From an uncultured Clostridia bacterium (GTDB taxonomy: Bacteria > Bacillota > Clostridia > Oscillospirales > Acutalibacteraceae): 11,070 nucleotides of DNA. The notes beneath the pieces were generated by a model. It was given only the letters and a program-made list of their open reading frames with translations. It was not told where the DNA came from and ran no database searches. The position numbers and the translations under genes were made by a program. This document shows positions 1 through 6,007 of the stretch, piece by piece. The stretch lies in assembly GCA_944384865.1 (NCBI GenBank), contig CALWVC010000033.1, positions 1-11,070 on the forward strand, given 5' to 3'. Within the stretch, counting starts at the first letter, position 1. Each line of letters begins with the position of its first letter.

Positions 1-59
1 AGGTATACATGTGGCGACACATTCAGCCAGGCAGTACTAATAGGTCGAGGGCTTGACCT
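1..59 (+). rRNA. 23S ribosomal RNA, 3' end (partial)
   Basis: The first bases contain the conserved 3'-terminal block of bacterial 23S rRNA, read as GTACTAATAGGTCGAGGGC followed by TTGACC at 53-58. This block pairs with the 5' end of the molecule and closes the 23S rRNA. Only the final ~59 nucleotides are in the window; the rest lies to the left. The exact mature 3' end cannot be fixed from sequence and is placed by similarity to other Bacillota 23S ends. No 5S rRNA sequence follows in the next ~277 bases. Confidence 0.9.
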
Positions 60-267
60 GCAATTTCAGGTTTCTTTCATCACTTCTCCATTCTTCGGTT
101 TTCAAGCTGCTTTCGAAGGTTCGGGGCATATGCGGTTGGCATGTGTCCTGTTTTTATCAGCGGTATTGTTTGCGGTGTTTGCTTGGCAGCAGTTATTTGG
201 GAATGTTGTTTGCAGGAGATCCCGATGTCTATTGCCTGGGAAAATATGTGTTTACCTTAAAAAATAC

Positions 268-299
268 TTGTAATTTATATTAAAGTATGTTAATATAAT
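268..299 (+). promoter_or_regulatory. Sigma-A-type promoter of secG
   Basis: TTGTAA at 268-273 is followed after 17 bases by TAATAT at 291-296. A TG one base upstream of it (288-289) forms an extended -10. An overlapping perfect TATAAT at 294-299 would give a 20-base spacer from the same -35, so the first pairing is preferred. Transcription would begin near 303-306, leaving a leader of about 30 bases before secG. Confidence 0.7.
275..298. promoter_or_regulatory. Perfect inverted repeat inside the secG promoter, possible operator
   Basis: TTATATTAA (275-283) and TTAATATAA (290-298) are perfect reverse complements separated by 6 bases. The palindrome covers the spacer and the -10 box of the secG promoter, where a repressor would block RNA polymerase. 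The arms are all A/T, so chance is a real alternative in this AT-rich stretch. Confidence 0.35.
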
Positions 300-336
300 A
301 ATTACTTATTGAGATTGATGGCTGGAGGAACCGTCC

Positions 337-588
337 ATGAATATTGCAGATTATATTTTAGGCGTAATTATTGCTATTTTTGCGCTGATCATTATTGCGG
401 TCATTTTATTGCAGGAGGGCAGACACAAGGGTCTTTCCGGCACGATCGCAGGCGGTGCGGACACGTTTCTGGCCAAAGGCAAGGCGCGTGCGGTTGACGC
501 TGTGCTGGCCAAATGGACCAAGTATATTGCAATTATCTTTTTTGTATTGATGATTGCAACCAATATTGTTGCGATTTATTTTCATTAA
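337..588 (+). CDS. secG: Preprotein translocase subunit SecG
   Basis: SecG is the small accessory subunit of the SecYEG channel, which exports unfolded proteins across the cytoplasmic membrane with SecA. The 83-residue product is of typical length and has the family layout: a transmembrane helix at about 7-25, a conserved cytoplasmic loop, and a second helix at about 62-81. The loop carries the SecG pattern LLQEGRHKGLSG followed by GGADTF at about 24-44. The ATG at 337 is preceded by GGAGG at 324-328. The gene has its own promoter and ends just before a strong terminator, so it looks monocistronic. In many Bacillota secG sits beside rnr and smpB; that linkage is absent here and the gene lies directly downstream of an rRNA operon end instead. 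Confidence 0.93.
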   Translation: MNIADYILGVIIAIFALIIIAVILLQEGRHKGLSGTIAGGADTFLAKGKARAVDAVLAKWTKYIAIIFFVLMIATNIVAIYFH

Positions 589-609
589 GGAACTAGAGCT
601 ATGGGGTTG

Positions 610-647
610 GCCTTCGGTTTGATGCAGACCGAAGGCTTTGCTTTTTA
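610..647 (+). terminator. Intrinsic terminator of secG
   Basis: GCCTTCGGT (610-618) pairs perfectly with ACCGAAGGC (628-636) around a 9-base loop. It is followed by TTTGCTTTTT. It lies 22 bases after the secG stop. Confidence 0.9.
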
Positions 648-720
648 TCAAAGCTGAAAAATAGATAACGGCAAAAAATCGATTTGGAACCGCTTGTTTT
701 TTACACGCTCCGGACATGGC

Positions 721-749
721 ATAAAATGGCCGCTCATGCGCATATGTTA
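721..749 (+). promoter_or_regulatory. Possible promoter of the bofA-like gene
   Basis: CATATGTTA at 741-749 fits the CATANNNTA -10 shape used by the mother-cell sporulation factors sigma-E and sigma-K. An ATA-containing stretch (ATAAAAT, 721-727) sits 13 bases upstream, where the sigma-E -35 would lie. Transcription would start about 20 bases before the ATG at 778, which fits the AAGGGGT ribosome binding site at 764-770. A vegetative alternative is TTTACA (700-705) with TAAAAT (722-727), spacer 16. Sequence alone cannot choose between them. Confidence 0.3.
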
Positions 750-777
750 TATAAACAATGTAAAAGGGGTCGGCTGC

Positions 778-1047
778 ATGACGTTTTATGATTATCTGAT
801 GATTGCACTGGCGGTGATCGCGGTGGTAGTCGTGCTGGTTTTCACGCTTCGGACAGGAAAATTCTTTAAAACGCTGTTGTGGTCTGCGGTTTGGGGATTG
901 TCCGCGATGATCGTGCTGTGGGCGTCCAGCCCGCTGACCGGATTTAAGCTGGAATTTACGCCGTTGTCGCTTGGCGCCGGCGCTGTTTTCGGGTTGCCCG
1001 GCGTGATCTGTATGGCGGTAACCAAGATGCTTTGGGGCATGATGTAG
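778..1047 (+). CDS. BofA-family membrane protein (pro-sigma-K processing inhibitor family)
   Basis: This is an 89-residue integral membrane protein. Two hydrophobic segments lie at about 5-24 and 34-50, and a C-terminal hydrophobic half holds the hallmark GAVFGLPGVICMAVTKML, matching the G-x-PGV motif that ends BofA proteins. In Bacillus, BofA sits in the outer forespore membrane with SpoIVFA and holds the SpoIVFB protease inactive until pro-sigma-K is to be cut. Whether that role holds here depends on the genome having SpoIVFB and sigma-K, which are not in the window. The start at 778 is chosen for the AAGGGGT site 7 bases upstream; the longer reading frame from a TTG at 694 lacks such a site. 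In Bacillus bofA lies near recR; here it stands alone between secG and yebC. Confidence 0.75.
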   Translation: MTFYDYLMIALAVIAVVVVLVFTLRTGKFFKTLLWSAVWGLSAMIVLWASSPLTGFKLEFTPLSLGAGAVFGLPGVICMAVTKMLWGMM

Positions 1048-1050
1048 CAG

Positions 1051-1079
1051 TTGCAAAATCCGGTTATCTGTGATATAAT
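1051..1079 (+). promoter_or_regulatory. Strong sigma-A promoter upstream of yebC
   Basis: TTGCAA (1051-1056) is followed by a 17-base spacer and a perfect TATAAT (1074-1079). TG at 1071-1072 makes it an extended -10. It starts three bases after the bofA-like stop codon. Transcription would begin near 1086, giving a leader of about 208 bases before yebC. Confidence 0.8.
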
Positions 1080-1084
1080 AACCG
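1061..1084. promoter_or_regulatory. Palindrome overlapping the yebC -10 box, possible operator
   Basis: CGGTTAT (1061-1067) and ATAACCG (1078-1084) are perfect reverse complements separated by 10 bases. The pair brackets the extended -10 box of the promoter at 1051-1079, a usual position for a repressor site. The cognate regulator is unknown. Confidence 0.4.
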
Positions 1085-1091
1085 CAAGAAA

Positions 1092-1141
1092 CCGCGAGGG
1101 TAATTGTTATTTGTGCGCGGGGTATTTGCTGCGAAAGCGGC
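1092..1141 (+). other. Hairpins in the long 5' leader of yebC
   Basis: In the ~208-base leader, CCGCG (1092-1096) can pair with CGCGG (1116-1120). Just after it, GCTGC (1128-1132) pairs with GCGGC (1137-1141, one G-U) around a GAAA tetraloop, a stable GNRA hairpin. No known riboswitch consensus or terminator was recognised. The remaining leader to 1277 is AT-rich and includes a second CATATGTTA box at 1183-1191. Confidence 0.3.
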
Positions 1142-1293
1142 TGTTGCAGTCAGACGCAATGCGAATGCCTGAATTTTCAACGCATATGTTAAATAAAAAT
1201 TATAAAAACGCAATGGACAAGGCGCAGCAGTGCTGTAGCCGGCGGTTTTCGTGGCGTATATAATTTCAGGATTTTATAAGGAGTAATTCAGAG

Positions 1294-2034
1294 ATGTCAG
1301 GACATTCAAAATGGAACAATATTAAACGAAAAAAGGGCGCAAATGATGCGGCCAGAGCTAAGATTTTTACAAAGATCGGCAGAGAAATGTCGGTCATTGT
1401 CAAAGCTGGCGGGCCGGATCCGAATGTGAATTCTAAACTGAAAGATTGTATTGCGAAAGCCAAATCTTTAAATGTCCCAAATGACAATATTGAGCGGATC
1501 ATCAAGCGGGCGTCCGGGGCGAATGATACCGCAGACTATGAAGAGATTGTTTATGAAGGCTATGGCCCGTGCGGCGTGGCGATGGTCGTGGAATGTCTGA
1601 CCGATAACCGCAACCGGACTGCCGGAGATCTGCGGCATTATTTCGATAAATATGACGGCAATATGGGGCAGCCCGGCTCGGTGATGTTTATGTTTACCCG
1701 GCGCGGTTATATCGCGATAGACGGCGAGGGACTGGACGAAGACCAGGTGATGGAGGATGCGCTGGATGCCGGCGCGGAGGATTTCAACAGTTCGGACGGC
1801 ATGTTGGAGATTATTACCGATCCGAATAAAGTCGGAGCGGTCCGGGAAGCACTCGAACAAAAAAATTACACATTGCTGACGGCGCAGCCAGAATATTATC
1901 CCACAACTTTTACCAGTATCACCGATGAAGATGCGATGGCGAAGATGGTCAAGCTGCTGGAAGTGCTGGAAGACGATGACGATGTGCAGAATGTTTGGCA
2001 TAATCTGGACAATTTGCCCGAAGAGGACGAATAA
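1294..2034 (+). CDS. yebC: YebC/PmpR-family protein (TACO1 family)
   Basis: This is a 246-residue member of the widely conserved YebC family. Members were first annotated as DNA-binding regulators; related proteins, including mitochondrial TACO1, act in translation, so 'transcriptional regulator' should be treated with caution. Family signatures are clear: MSGHSKWNNIKRKKG at the N terminus, AKIFTKIGRE at 22-31, VPNDNIERII at 61-70, YEGYGPCGVA at 87-96 and LTDNRNRT at 102-109. The C terminus is acidic (EEDE). Length and the three-domain pattern are normal. The ATG at 1294 follows AAGGAG at 1278-1283. It has its own strong promoter with a long leader. No terminator was seen between it and the next gene, so some read-through is possible. 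Confidence 0.95.
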   Translation: MSGHSKWNNIKRKKGANDAARAKIFTKIGREMSVIVKAGGPDPNVNSKLKDCIAKAKSLNVPNDNIERIIKRASGANDTADYEEIVYEGYGPCGVAMVVECLTDNRNRTAGDLRHYFDKYDGNMGQPGSVMFMFTRRGYIAIDGEGLDEDQVMEDALDAGAEDFNSSDGMLEIITDPNKVGAVREALEQKNYTLLTAQPEYYPTTFTSITDEDAMAKMVKLLEVLEDDDDVQNVWHNLDNLPEEDE

Positions 2035-2071
2035 CCGGCGGCGGACATTGATTACATTTTTGTCATAATGA

Positions 2072-2100
2072 TTGAGAATTGAACAGGAATGCGGTATAAT
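2072..2100 (+). promoter_or_regulatory. Sigma-A promoter of the pseudokinase gene
   Basis: TTGAGA (2072-2077), a 17-base spacer and a perfect TATAAT (2095-2100) form a near-consensus promoter. The expected start near 2107 leaves a leader of about 39 bases before the ATG at 2146. Confidence 0.8.
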
Positions 2101-2145
2101 TTTGTTTAGATCGCGGAAATGAACGATTGATCGAGAAAGGGCGGT

Positions 2146-3900
2146 ATGGATTTGGCGGATTTAGAGCATCTCTGTCTGGGTTGTATGCGGCAGAAGGATA
2201 CAGATGGCACCTGCCCACATTGTAATTTTGATAACGACACCCAGAACGACGCGGATTATCTGGAGCTGCGCGCCATGTTGCAGTCTCGTTATATTGTGGG
2301 GAAACTGCTGCATTTTAACGGCGAAGGCGCCACATATATCGGTTATGATACGCAGCTTCAGGCGCCGGTGCAGATTCGGGAATATTTCCCCAGAGGTCTG
2401 TGCTTTCGAAGCGGCGCTGAGGTATTTGCAGACGAGGGTCTGACAGACGCCTATGACCGGCACAGGGTCTCGTTTTTGAACCTTGCGCAGGCGCTGGCCC
2501 GAATGCGGAGCCTGACGGCAATTTTACCCGTTTATGATATTTTCGAGGAAAACGGGACTGCATATTATGTCAGCGAAACTGTAGAGTCTATTTCCCTGCG
2601 GGACTTTTTAGTGCGCAACGGCGGCGCTTTGAGCTTTGAGCAGGTTCGGCAGTTGTTTATGCCGATTATGACTACGCTCAGCGCGTTGCACGCAGTGGAT
2701 GTGATCCATCGAGGCATTTCGCCCGAAACATTGGTGATCGGGCGTGACGGGCGGTTGCGGCTGACCGGTTTTTGCATTGCTGAGGAGCGGACGGCCCGCA
2801 CGGATCTGGTACCTGAGCTGTATAAGGGCTATGCTGCGATTGAGCAATATGGTTTTGACGGCGATCAGGGCGCGTGGACCGATGTATATTCGCTGGCCGC
2901 GTCTATTTATCGGGCGCTGGTTGGCAGCCCGCCGCCGGAGGCTACCGATCGGGTAACCAATGATAAGCTGATTATTCCGGCTGATGTGGCAGACCATATG
3001 CCTGCCTATGCCATGAGCGCGCTGGCGGATGCGCTACAGATCCTGCCGGACGACCGGACGGCGAGCATCGAACAGTTTCGTGATGAATTTTCAGCTTCAC
3101 CCAGCGTTGTGACCCGCAACCGCGAACGGGTGAGCGGTGGCAGCGCCGCACCGGCGGTTCAGCGCAAAAAGAAAAGCGGCAGCAAAAAATATGTGATTAT
3201 TTCAGCGGCTGTGACCGGCATGGTGTTGATTGCACTGGGCATTTTGCTGAGCATGACGGTGTTTAAAAGCTTTTTTGATCCGGATGATGATGGTCCGGTG
3301 ACATTTACCACTGTCACGGGTGAAACCGAGAATTATTCCGACCTGATTATTGATCCGGATAAGGGTGAGATGCCCCAGTTGGAGGGTCTGAATTATTCAG
3401 ATCTGTTATCTTCACAAGACAGCAATCTGGTGAAGATGCGTACCAATTACGAAATCACGGTAACTTATCAGAAAAGCGATCAGGATAAAGGCGTGATCCT
3501 TTCACAGGATATTGAGGCCGGTTCCGTGATCCGTAAAGGCGATGCAATCAATTTGGTGGTCAGCGTCGGCGACGGTACAGCCCAGGTTCCCAATTTGCGG
3601 GGTAAAACCCGCGCGGAAGCGCTGGAGTTGTTGTGGGAAGCCGGCTTTATGTATCAGAATATCAGAATCAACGAAGTTGCGTCGCCGGGGAATCCGGTCG
3701 ACACTGTTACGCGGCAATCGTTGGAAGAAGGCACCGAGGTAGACGAGTTTACACAGATTGAGATCGACGTTAATACCTATGAAGAGCAGACGACGACTCG
3801 TCCGCGCCCGACTTATTATTATGAACCGGAGACAGAGCCTCCGACTACACAAGAGCAGACCACGGCGTCGGATGAGATTACAACCTCCGTGGAGGATTAA
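2146..3900 (+). CDS. Zinc-ribbon, kinase-like (probable pseudokinase) membrane protein with PASTA repeats
   Basis: The 584-residue product begins with a zinc ribbon (C10, C13, C23, C26). A protein-kinase-like domain spans about 44-310, then a basic linker, one transmembrane helix at about 349-373, and two PASTA-type repeats outside the cell at about 407-475 and 478-545. The tail is rich in T, E, Q and P. Kinases with this ribbon and an EYFP motif are known in Clostridia, and PASTA repeats usually sense muropeptides or lipid II. Here the catalytic residues are gone: the VAIK lysine is R78, the HRD aspartate is G190 (HRGISPET), the following asparagine is T195, and DFG reads GFC at 208-210. Phosphotransfer is therefore unlikely; a scaffold or sensor role is inferred. 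The reading frame is intact with normal composition, arguing against decay. An AAAGGG site lies at 2136-2141. It is transcribed alone between a promoter and a terminator. Confidence 0.88.
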   Translation: MDLADLEHLCLGCMRQKDTDGTCPHCNFDNDTQNDADYLELRAMLQSRYIVGKLLHFNGEGATYIGYDTQLQAPVQIREYFPRGLCFRSGAEVFADEGLTDAYDRHRVSFLNLAQALARMRSLTAILPVYDIFEENGTAYYVSETVESISLRDFLVRNGGALSFEQVRQLFMPIMTTLSALHAVDVIHRGISPETLVIGRDGRLRLTGFCIAEERTARTDLVPELYKGYAAIEQYGFDGDQGAWTDVYSLAASIYRALVGSPPPEATDRVTNDKLIIPADVADHMPAYAMSALADALQILPDDRTASIEQFRDEFSASPSVVTRNRERVSGGSAAPAVQRKKKSGSKKYVIISAAVTGMVLIALGILLSMTVFKSFFDPDDDGPVTFTTVTGETENYSDLIIDPDKGEMPQLEGLNYSDLLSSQDSNLVKMRTNYEITVTYQKSDQDKGVILSQDIEAGSVIRKGDAINLVVSVGDGTAQVPNLRGKTRAEALELLWEAGFMYQNIRINEVASPGNPVDTVTRQSLEEGTEVDEFTQIEIDVNTYEEQTTTRPRPTYYYEPETEPPTTQEQTTASDEITTSVED

Positions 3901-3915
3901 ATCGTTAAAGCATGC

Positions 3916-3947
3916 AAAAAACTGCGTACATTGGACGCAGTTTTTTT
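3916..3947 (+). terminator. Intrinsic terminator of the pseudokinase gene
   Basis: ACTGCGT (3921-3927) pairs with ACGCAGT (3935-3941). Flanking A's (3916-3920) and T's (3942-3946) extend the stem, and a run of seven T's follows. It lies 15 bases after the stop codon. The symmetric A and T runs mean it could work in both directions. Confidence 0.92.
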
Positions 3948-4080
3948 GCTGGCGGGGTTCTCCAACGATTCGGGTTGAGGCTTATCGCAGGAATATGATT
4001 CTTTTGGTTCCTGATTTTACAAATACGGCTGAAAAACATTTCTATTTTGTAACTTTTTTTAATGATTTTTAAATTTTAGG

Positions 4081-4109
4081 TTGAAAAATCATCGTACTTT
4101 GTGTAAAAT
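4081..4109 (+). promoter_or_regulatory. Sigma-A promoter of the regulator-ftsEX operon
   Basis: TTGAAA (4081-4086), a 17-base spacer and TAAAAT (4104-4109) form a good promoter. The 30 bases directly upstream (about 4049-4078) are almost pure A/T with T-tracts, resembling an UP element that would strengthen it. The leader to the ATG at 4174 is about 58 bases. Confidence 0.75.
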
Positions 4110-4134
4110 GTATATAGTTTATATTTGAGTTCTG

Positions 4135-4153
4135 TGAATTTCGTTAGAATTCA
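4135..4153. promoter_or_regulatory. Inverted repeat in the leader of the PucR-like gene, possible operator
   Basis: TGAATT (4135-4140) and AATTCA (4148-4153) are reverse complements with a 7-base spacer. They sit 25 bases downstream of the -10 box and just before the AAGGAG site at 4159-4164. Autoregulation by the adjacent regulator is possible, but arms this short can arise by chance. Confidence 0.25.
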
Positions 4154-4173
4154 AGCTGAAGGAGTTTTCAAAG

Positions 4174-5259
4174 ATGTCGAATCGTCTGTTTCAAAGTGTG
4201 GTGCATCAAATGCGAGATGCAATCGACAGAACCGTGGGCGTGATTGATGAGAAATTTACAATAACGGCTTGCAGCGAGTTGGGAATGATCGGTGAAACAG
4301 TAGACTTGGGTCCGACGGATGTGCGCGGAGTATCAGAAGTTTTCACCCGTGGAAATTATACATATAAGCCTTTCGGAACGGCGGGCAGCCCCGAATATAT
4401 TACCTTTGTAGAGGGAACGGATGCCACGGCGACAAAATATGCGGCGCTGATGGCTGTTTCTTTTACAAATTTGAAACAATATTTTGATGAGAAATATGAT
4501 CGGGCGAATTTTGTCAAAAACGTTATTTTGGATAATATTTTGTCCGGAGATATCTATATCAAGGCGCGGGAGCTGCATTTTAACACCGAGGCCAGCCATG
4601 TGGTGCTGCTCATTAAGCTGATTACCAAGAGCGATGTGGCGGTTTACGATGTTATTCAAAACCTGTTTCCAGACCGTCAGAAAGACTTTGTCATCAATAT
4701 CAGCGAAAGCGAGCTGGCGCTGGTCAAGGAAACCAAAAGCAACATTGAATCCAAAGATTTGGAAAAGTTGGCGCGTTCCATCGTGGAAACGCTGTCAAGC
4801 GAGTTTTATATTCATTCAGTCGTGGGTATCGGCACCACGGTGGAGGGCGTACGGGATCTGGCCCGCTCTTTCAAAGAGGCACAGGTTGCGCTGGAGGTTG
4901 GCAAGGTCTTTGATACTGAGAAAACCATTGTCAGTTATGACAATCTGGGGATTGCCCGTTTGATTTATCAGCTGCCGACCACCCTGTGTGAAACTTTTTT
5001 GAGAGAGGTTTTCAAGCGGGGCTCCATCGAAAGTCTGGATCAGGAAACGCTGTTTACGATTCAAAAGTTTTTTGAAAACAATTTAAACGTCTCTGAAACT
5101 TCCCGTAAACTGTTTGTGCATCGGAATACGCTGGTATACCGGCTGGAGAAAATTAAAAAGCTTACCGGTCTGGATCTGCGGGAGTTTGAGCATGCGATCG
5201 TGTTCAAAATCGCGCTGATGGTTAAAAAATATTTAAACGCCAGCCCGGTAAAATTTTGA
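4174..5259 (+). CDS. PucR/CdaR-family transcriptional regulator
   Basis: The 361-residue protein ends in a clear PucR/CdaR-type helix-turn-helix domain at about 290-355. It includes NNLNVSETSRKLFVHRNTL and VYRLEKIKKLTGLDLREFE; the recognition segment VHRNTLVYR is at 315-323. The middle region (about 190-270, with VVGIGTTVEGVRDLARSFKE and AQVALEVG) matches the GGDEF-like segment common in this family. The first ~130 residues are a candidate sensory domain with no motif I can name. Relatives respond to purine breakdown products, sugar diacids or amino acids; the ligand here is unknown. AAGGAG at 4159-4164 sets the ATG at 4174. ftsE follows after 55 bases with no terminator, so the two are probably co-transcribed. 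Regulation of ftsEX or of itself is an inference from position. Confidence 0.85.
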   Translation: MSNRLFQSVVHQMRDAIDRTVGVIDEKFTITACSELGMIGETVDLGPTDVRGVSEVFTRGNYTYKPFGTAGSPEYITFVEGTDATATKYAALMAVSFTNLKQYFDEKYDRANFVKNVILDNILSGDIYIKARELHFNTEASHVVLLIKLITKSDVAVYDVIQNLFPDRQKDFVINISESELALVKETKSNIESKDLEKLARSIVETLSSEFYIHSVVGIGTTVEGVRDLARSFKEAQVALEVGKVFDTEKTIVSYDNLGIARLIYQLPTTLCETFLREVFKRGSIESLDQETLFTIQKFFENNLNVSETSRKLFVHRNTLVYRLEKIKKLTGLDLREFEHAIVFKIALMVKKYLNASPVKF

Positions 5260-5314
5260 GACTTTGAAAACCGACGGAAGGTAGGGACCTATCATTAAAC
5301 GCGAGGTTATAGAG

Positions 5315-6007
5315 TTGGAAAGCGGTCAGCCGCTGATTGAGTTCAAAGGCGTGACAAAAACCTATCAAAAAGGGACACACGCTTTAAACGATGTAAATAT
5401 CAAAATTTATAAAGGTGAATTTGTTTTTGTGGTGGGTAAATCCGGCGCCGGCAAGTCTACCTTTATTAAATTGATTATGCGGGAGGAAACGCCCAATGCC
5501 GGCGAGATTTTTGTCAACGGCTATGAGCTTTCCCATATGCGCAGAAAGGATATCCCTTATCTGCGGCGGACAATGGGCATCGTGTTTCAGGATTTCCGCG
5601 TGATTCCCACCATGAATGTGTTCGACAACGTGGCGTTTACGCTGCGGGTGGTAGGGGCTTCTCAGCGGGAAATCAGGCGGAAGGTTTCTCATGCGCTGTC
5701 CATGGTCGGGCTGGGCAACAAGGCTCGGTCTTATCCGATGGAACTTTCCGGCGGTGAGCAGCAGCGTGTGGGCTTGGCCCGCGCATTGGTGAATAACCCG
5801 ACGCTGATCATTGCGGACGAGCCTACCGGTAATGTAGACCCCAATATGTCTTATGAGATCGTCGAGCTCCTGACCGAAATCAACCGGCGGGGGACGACCG
5901 TGGTTATGGTTACCCATGAACACCAGCTGGTGCGCGATTTTAACCGACGGGTGGTTATGCTGGAAAACGGACGTGTCGTGGCGGATAATTCCGAAGGAGC
6001 TATGTAA
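5315..6007 (+). CDS. ftsE: Cell-division ATP-binding protein FtsE
   Basis: FtsE is the cytoplasmic ATPase of the FtsEX complex, which uses ATP to switch on peptidoglycan hydrolases at the septum or side wall. The 230-residue length is typical. All ABC motifs are present: Walker A GKSGAGKS at 41-48, Q-loop FQDFRVIPT at 91-99, signature LSGGEQQR at 144-151, Walker B LIIADEP at 164-170 with E169, and the switch histidine H201. FQDFRVI and VAFTLRVVG are typical of FtsE rather than of LolD or MacB. The start is a TTG at 5315: it has GAGG at 5303-5306, no in-frame ATG or GTG lies before the upstream stop at 5282, and translation from TTG gives the usual FtsE N terminus. ftsX begins immediately after its stop codon. 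Confidence 0.95.
   Translation: MESGQPLIEFKGVTKTYQKGTHALNDVNIKIYKGEFVFVVGKSGAGKSTFIKLIMREETPNAGEIFVNGYELSHMRRKDIPYLRRTMGIVFQDFRVIPTMNVFDNVAFTLRVVGASQREIRRKVSHALSMVGLGNKARSYPMELSGGEQQRVGLARALVNNPTLIIADEPTGNVDPNMSYEIVELLTEINRRGTTVVMVTHEHQLVRDFNRRVVMLENGRVVADNSEGAM

Noticed and set aside
53..283. 76-residue open frame right after the 23S rRNA
   Set aside because: It begins inside the rRNA end, lacks a ribosome binding site, and its cysteine- and leucine-rich translation does not resemble a protein family.
406..1056. 216-residue minus-strand open frame
   Set aside because: It lies antisense to secG, a strong terminator and the bofA-like gene; composition is typical of a shadow frame.
1051..1263. 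70-residue open frame upstream of yebC
   Set aside because: Its start coincides with the -35 box of the yebC promoter and no ribosome binding site precedes it; better read as promoter and leader.
3988..4013. Inverted repeat CAGGAA/TTCCTG upstream of the PucR-like gene
   Set aside because: Only 6-bp arms with a 14-base loop; a strong terminator already lies just upstream, so no separate role can be supported.
5264..5295. Possible promoter between the PucR-like gene and ftsE (TTGAAA ... TATCAT)
   Set aside because: The spacer is 20 bases, too long for a convincing sigma-A promoter.
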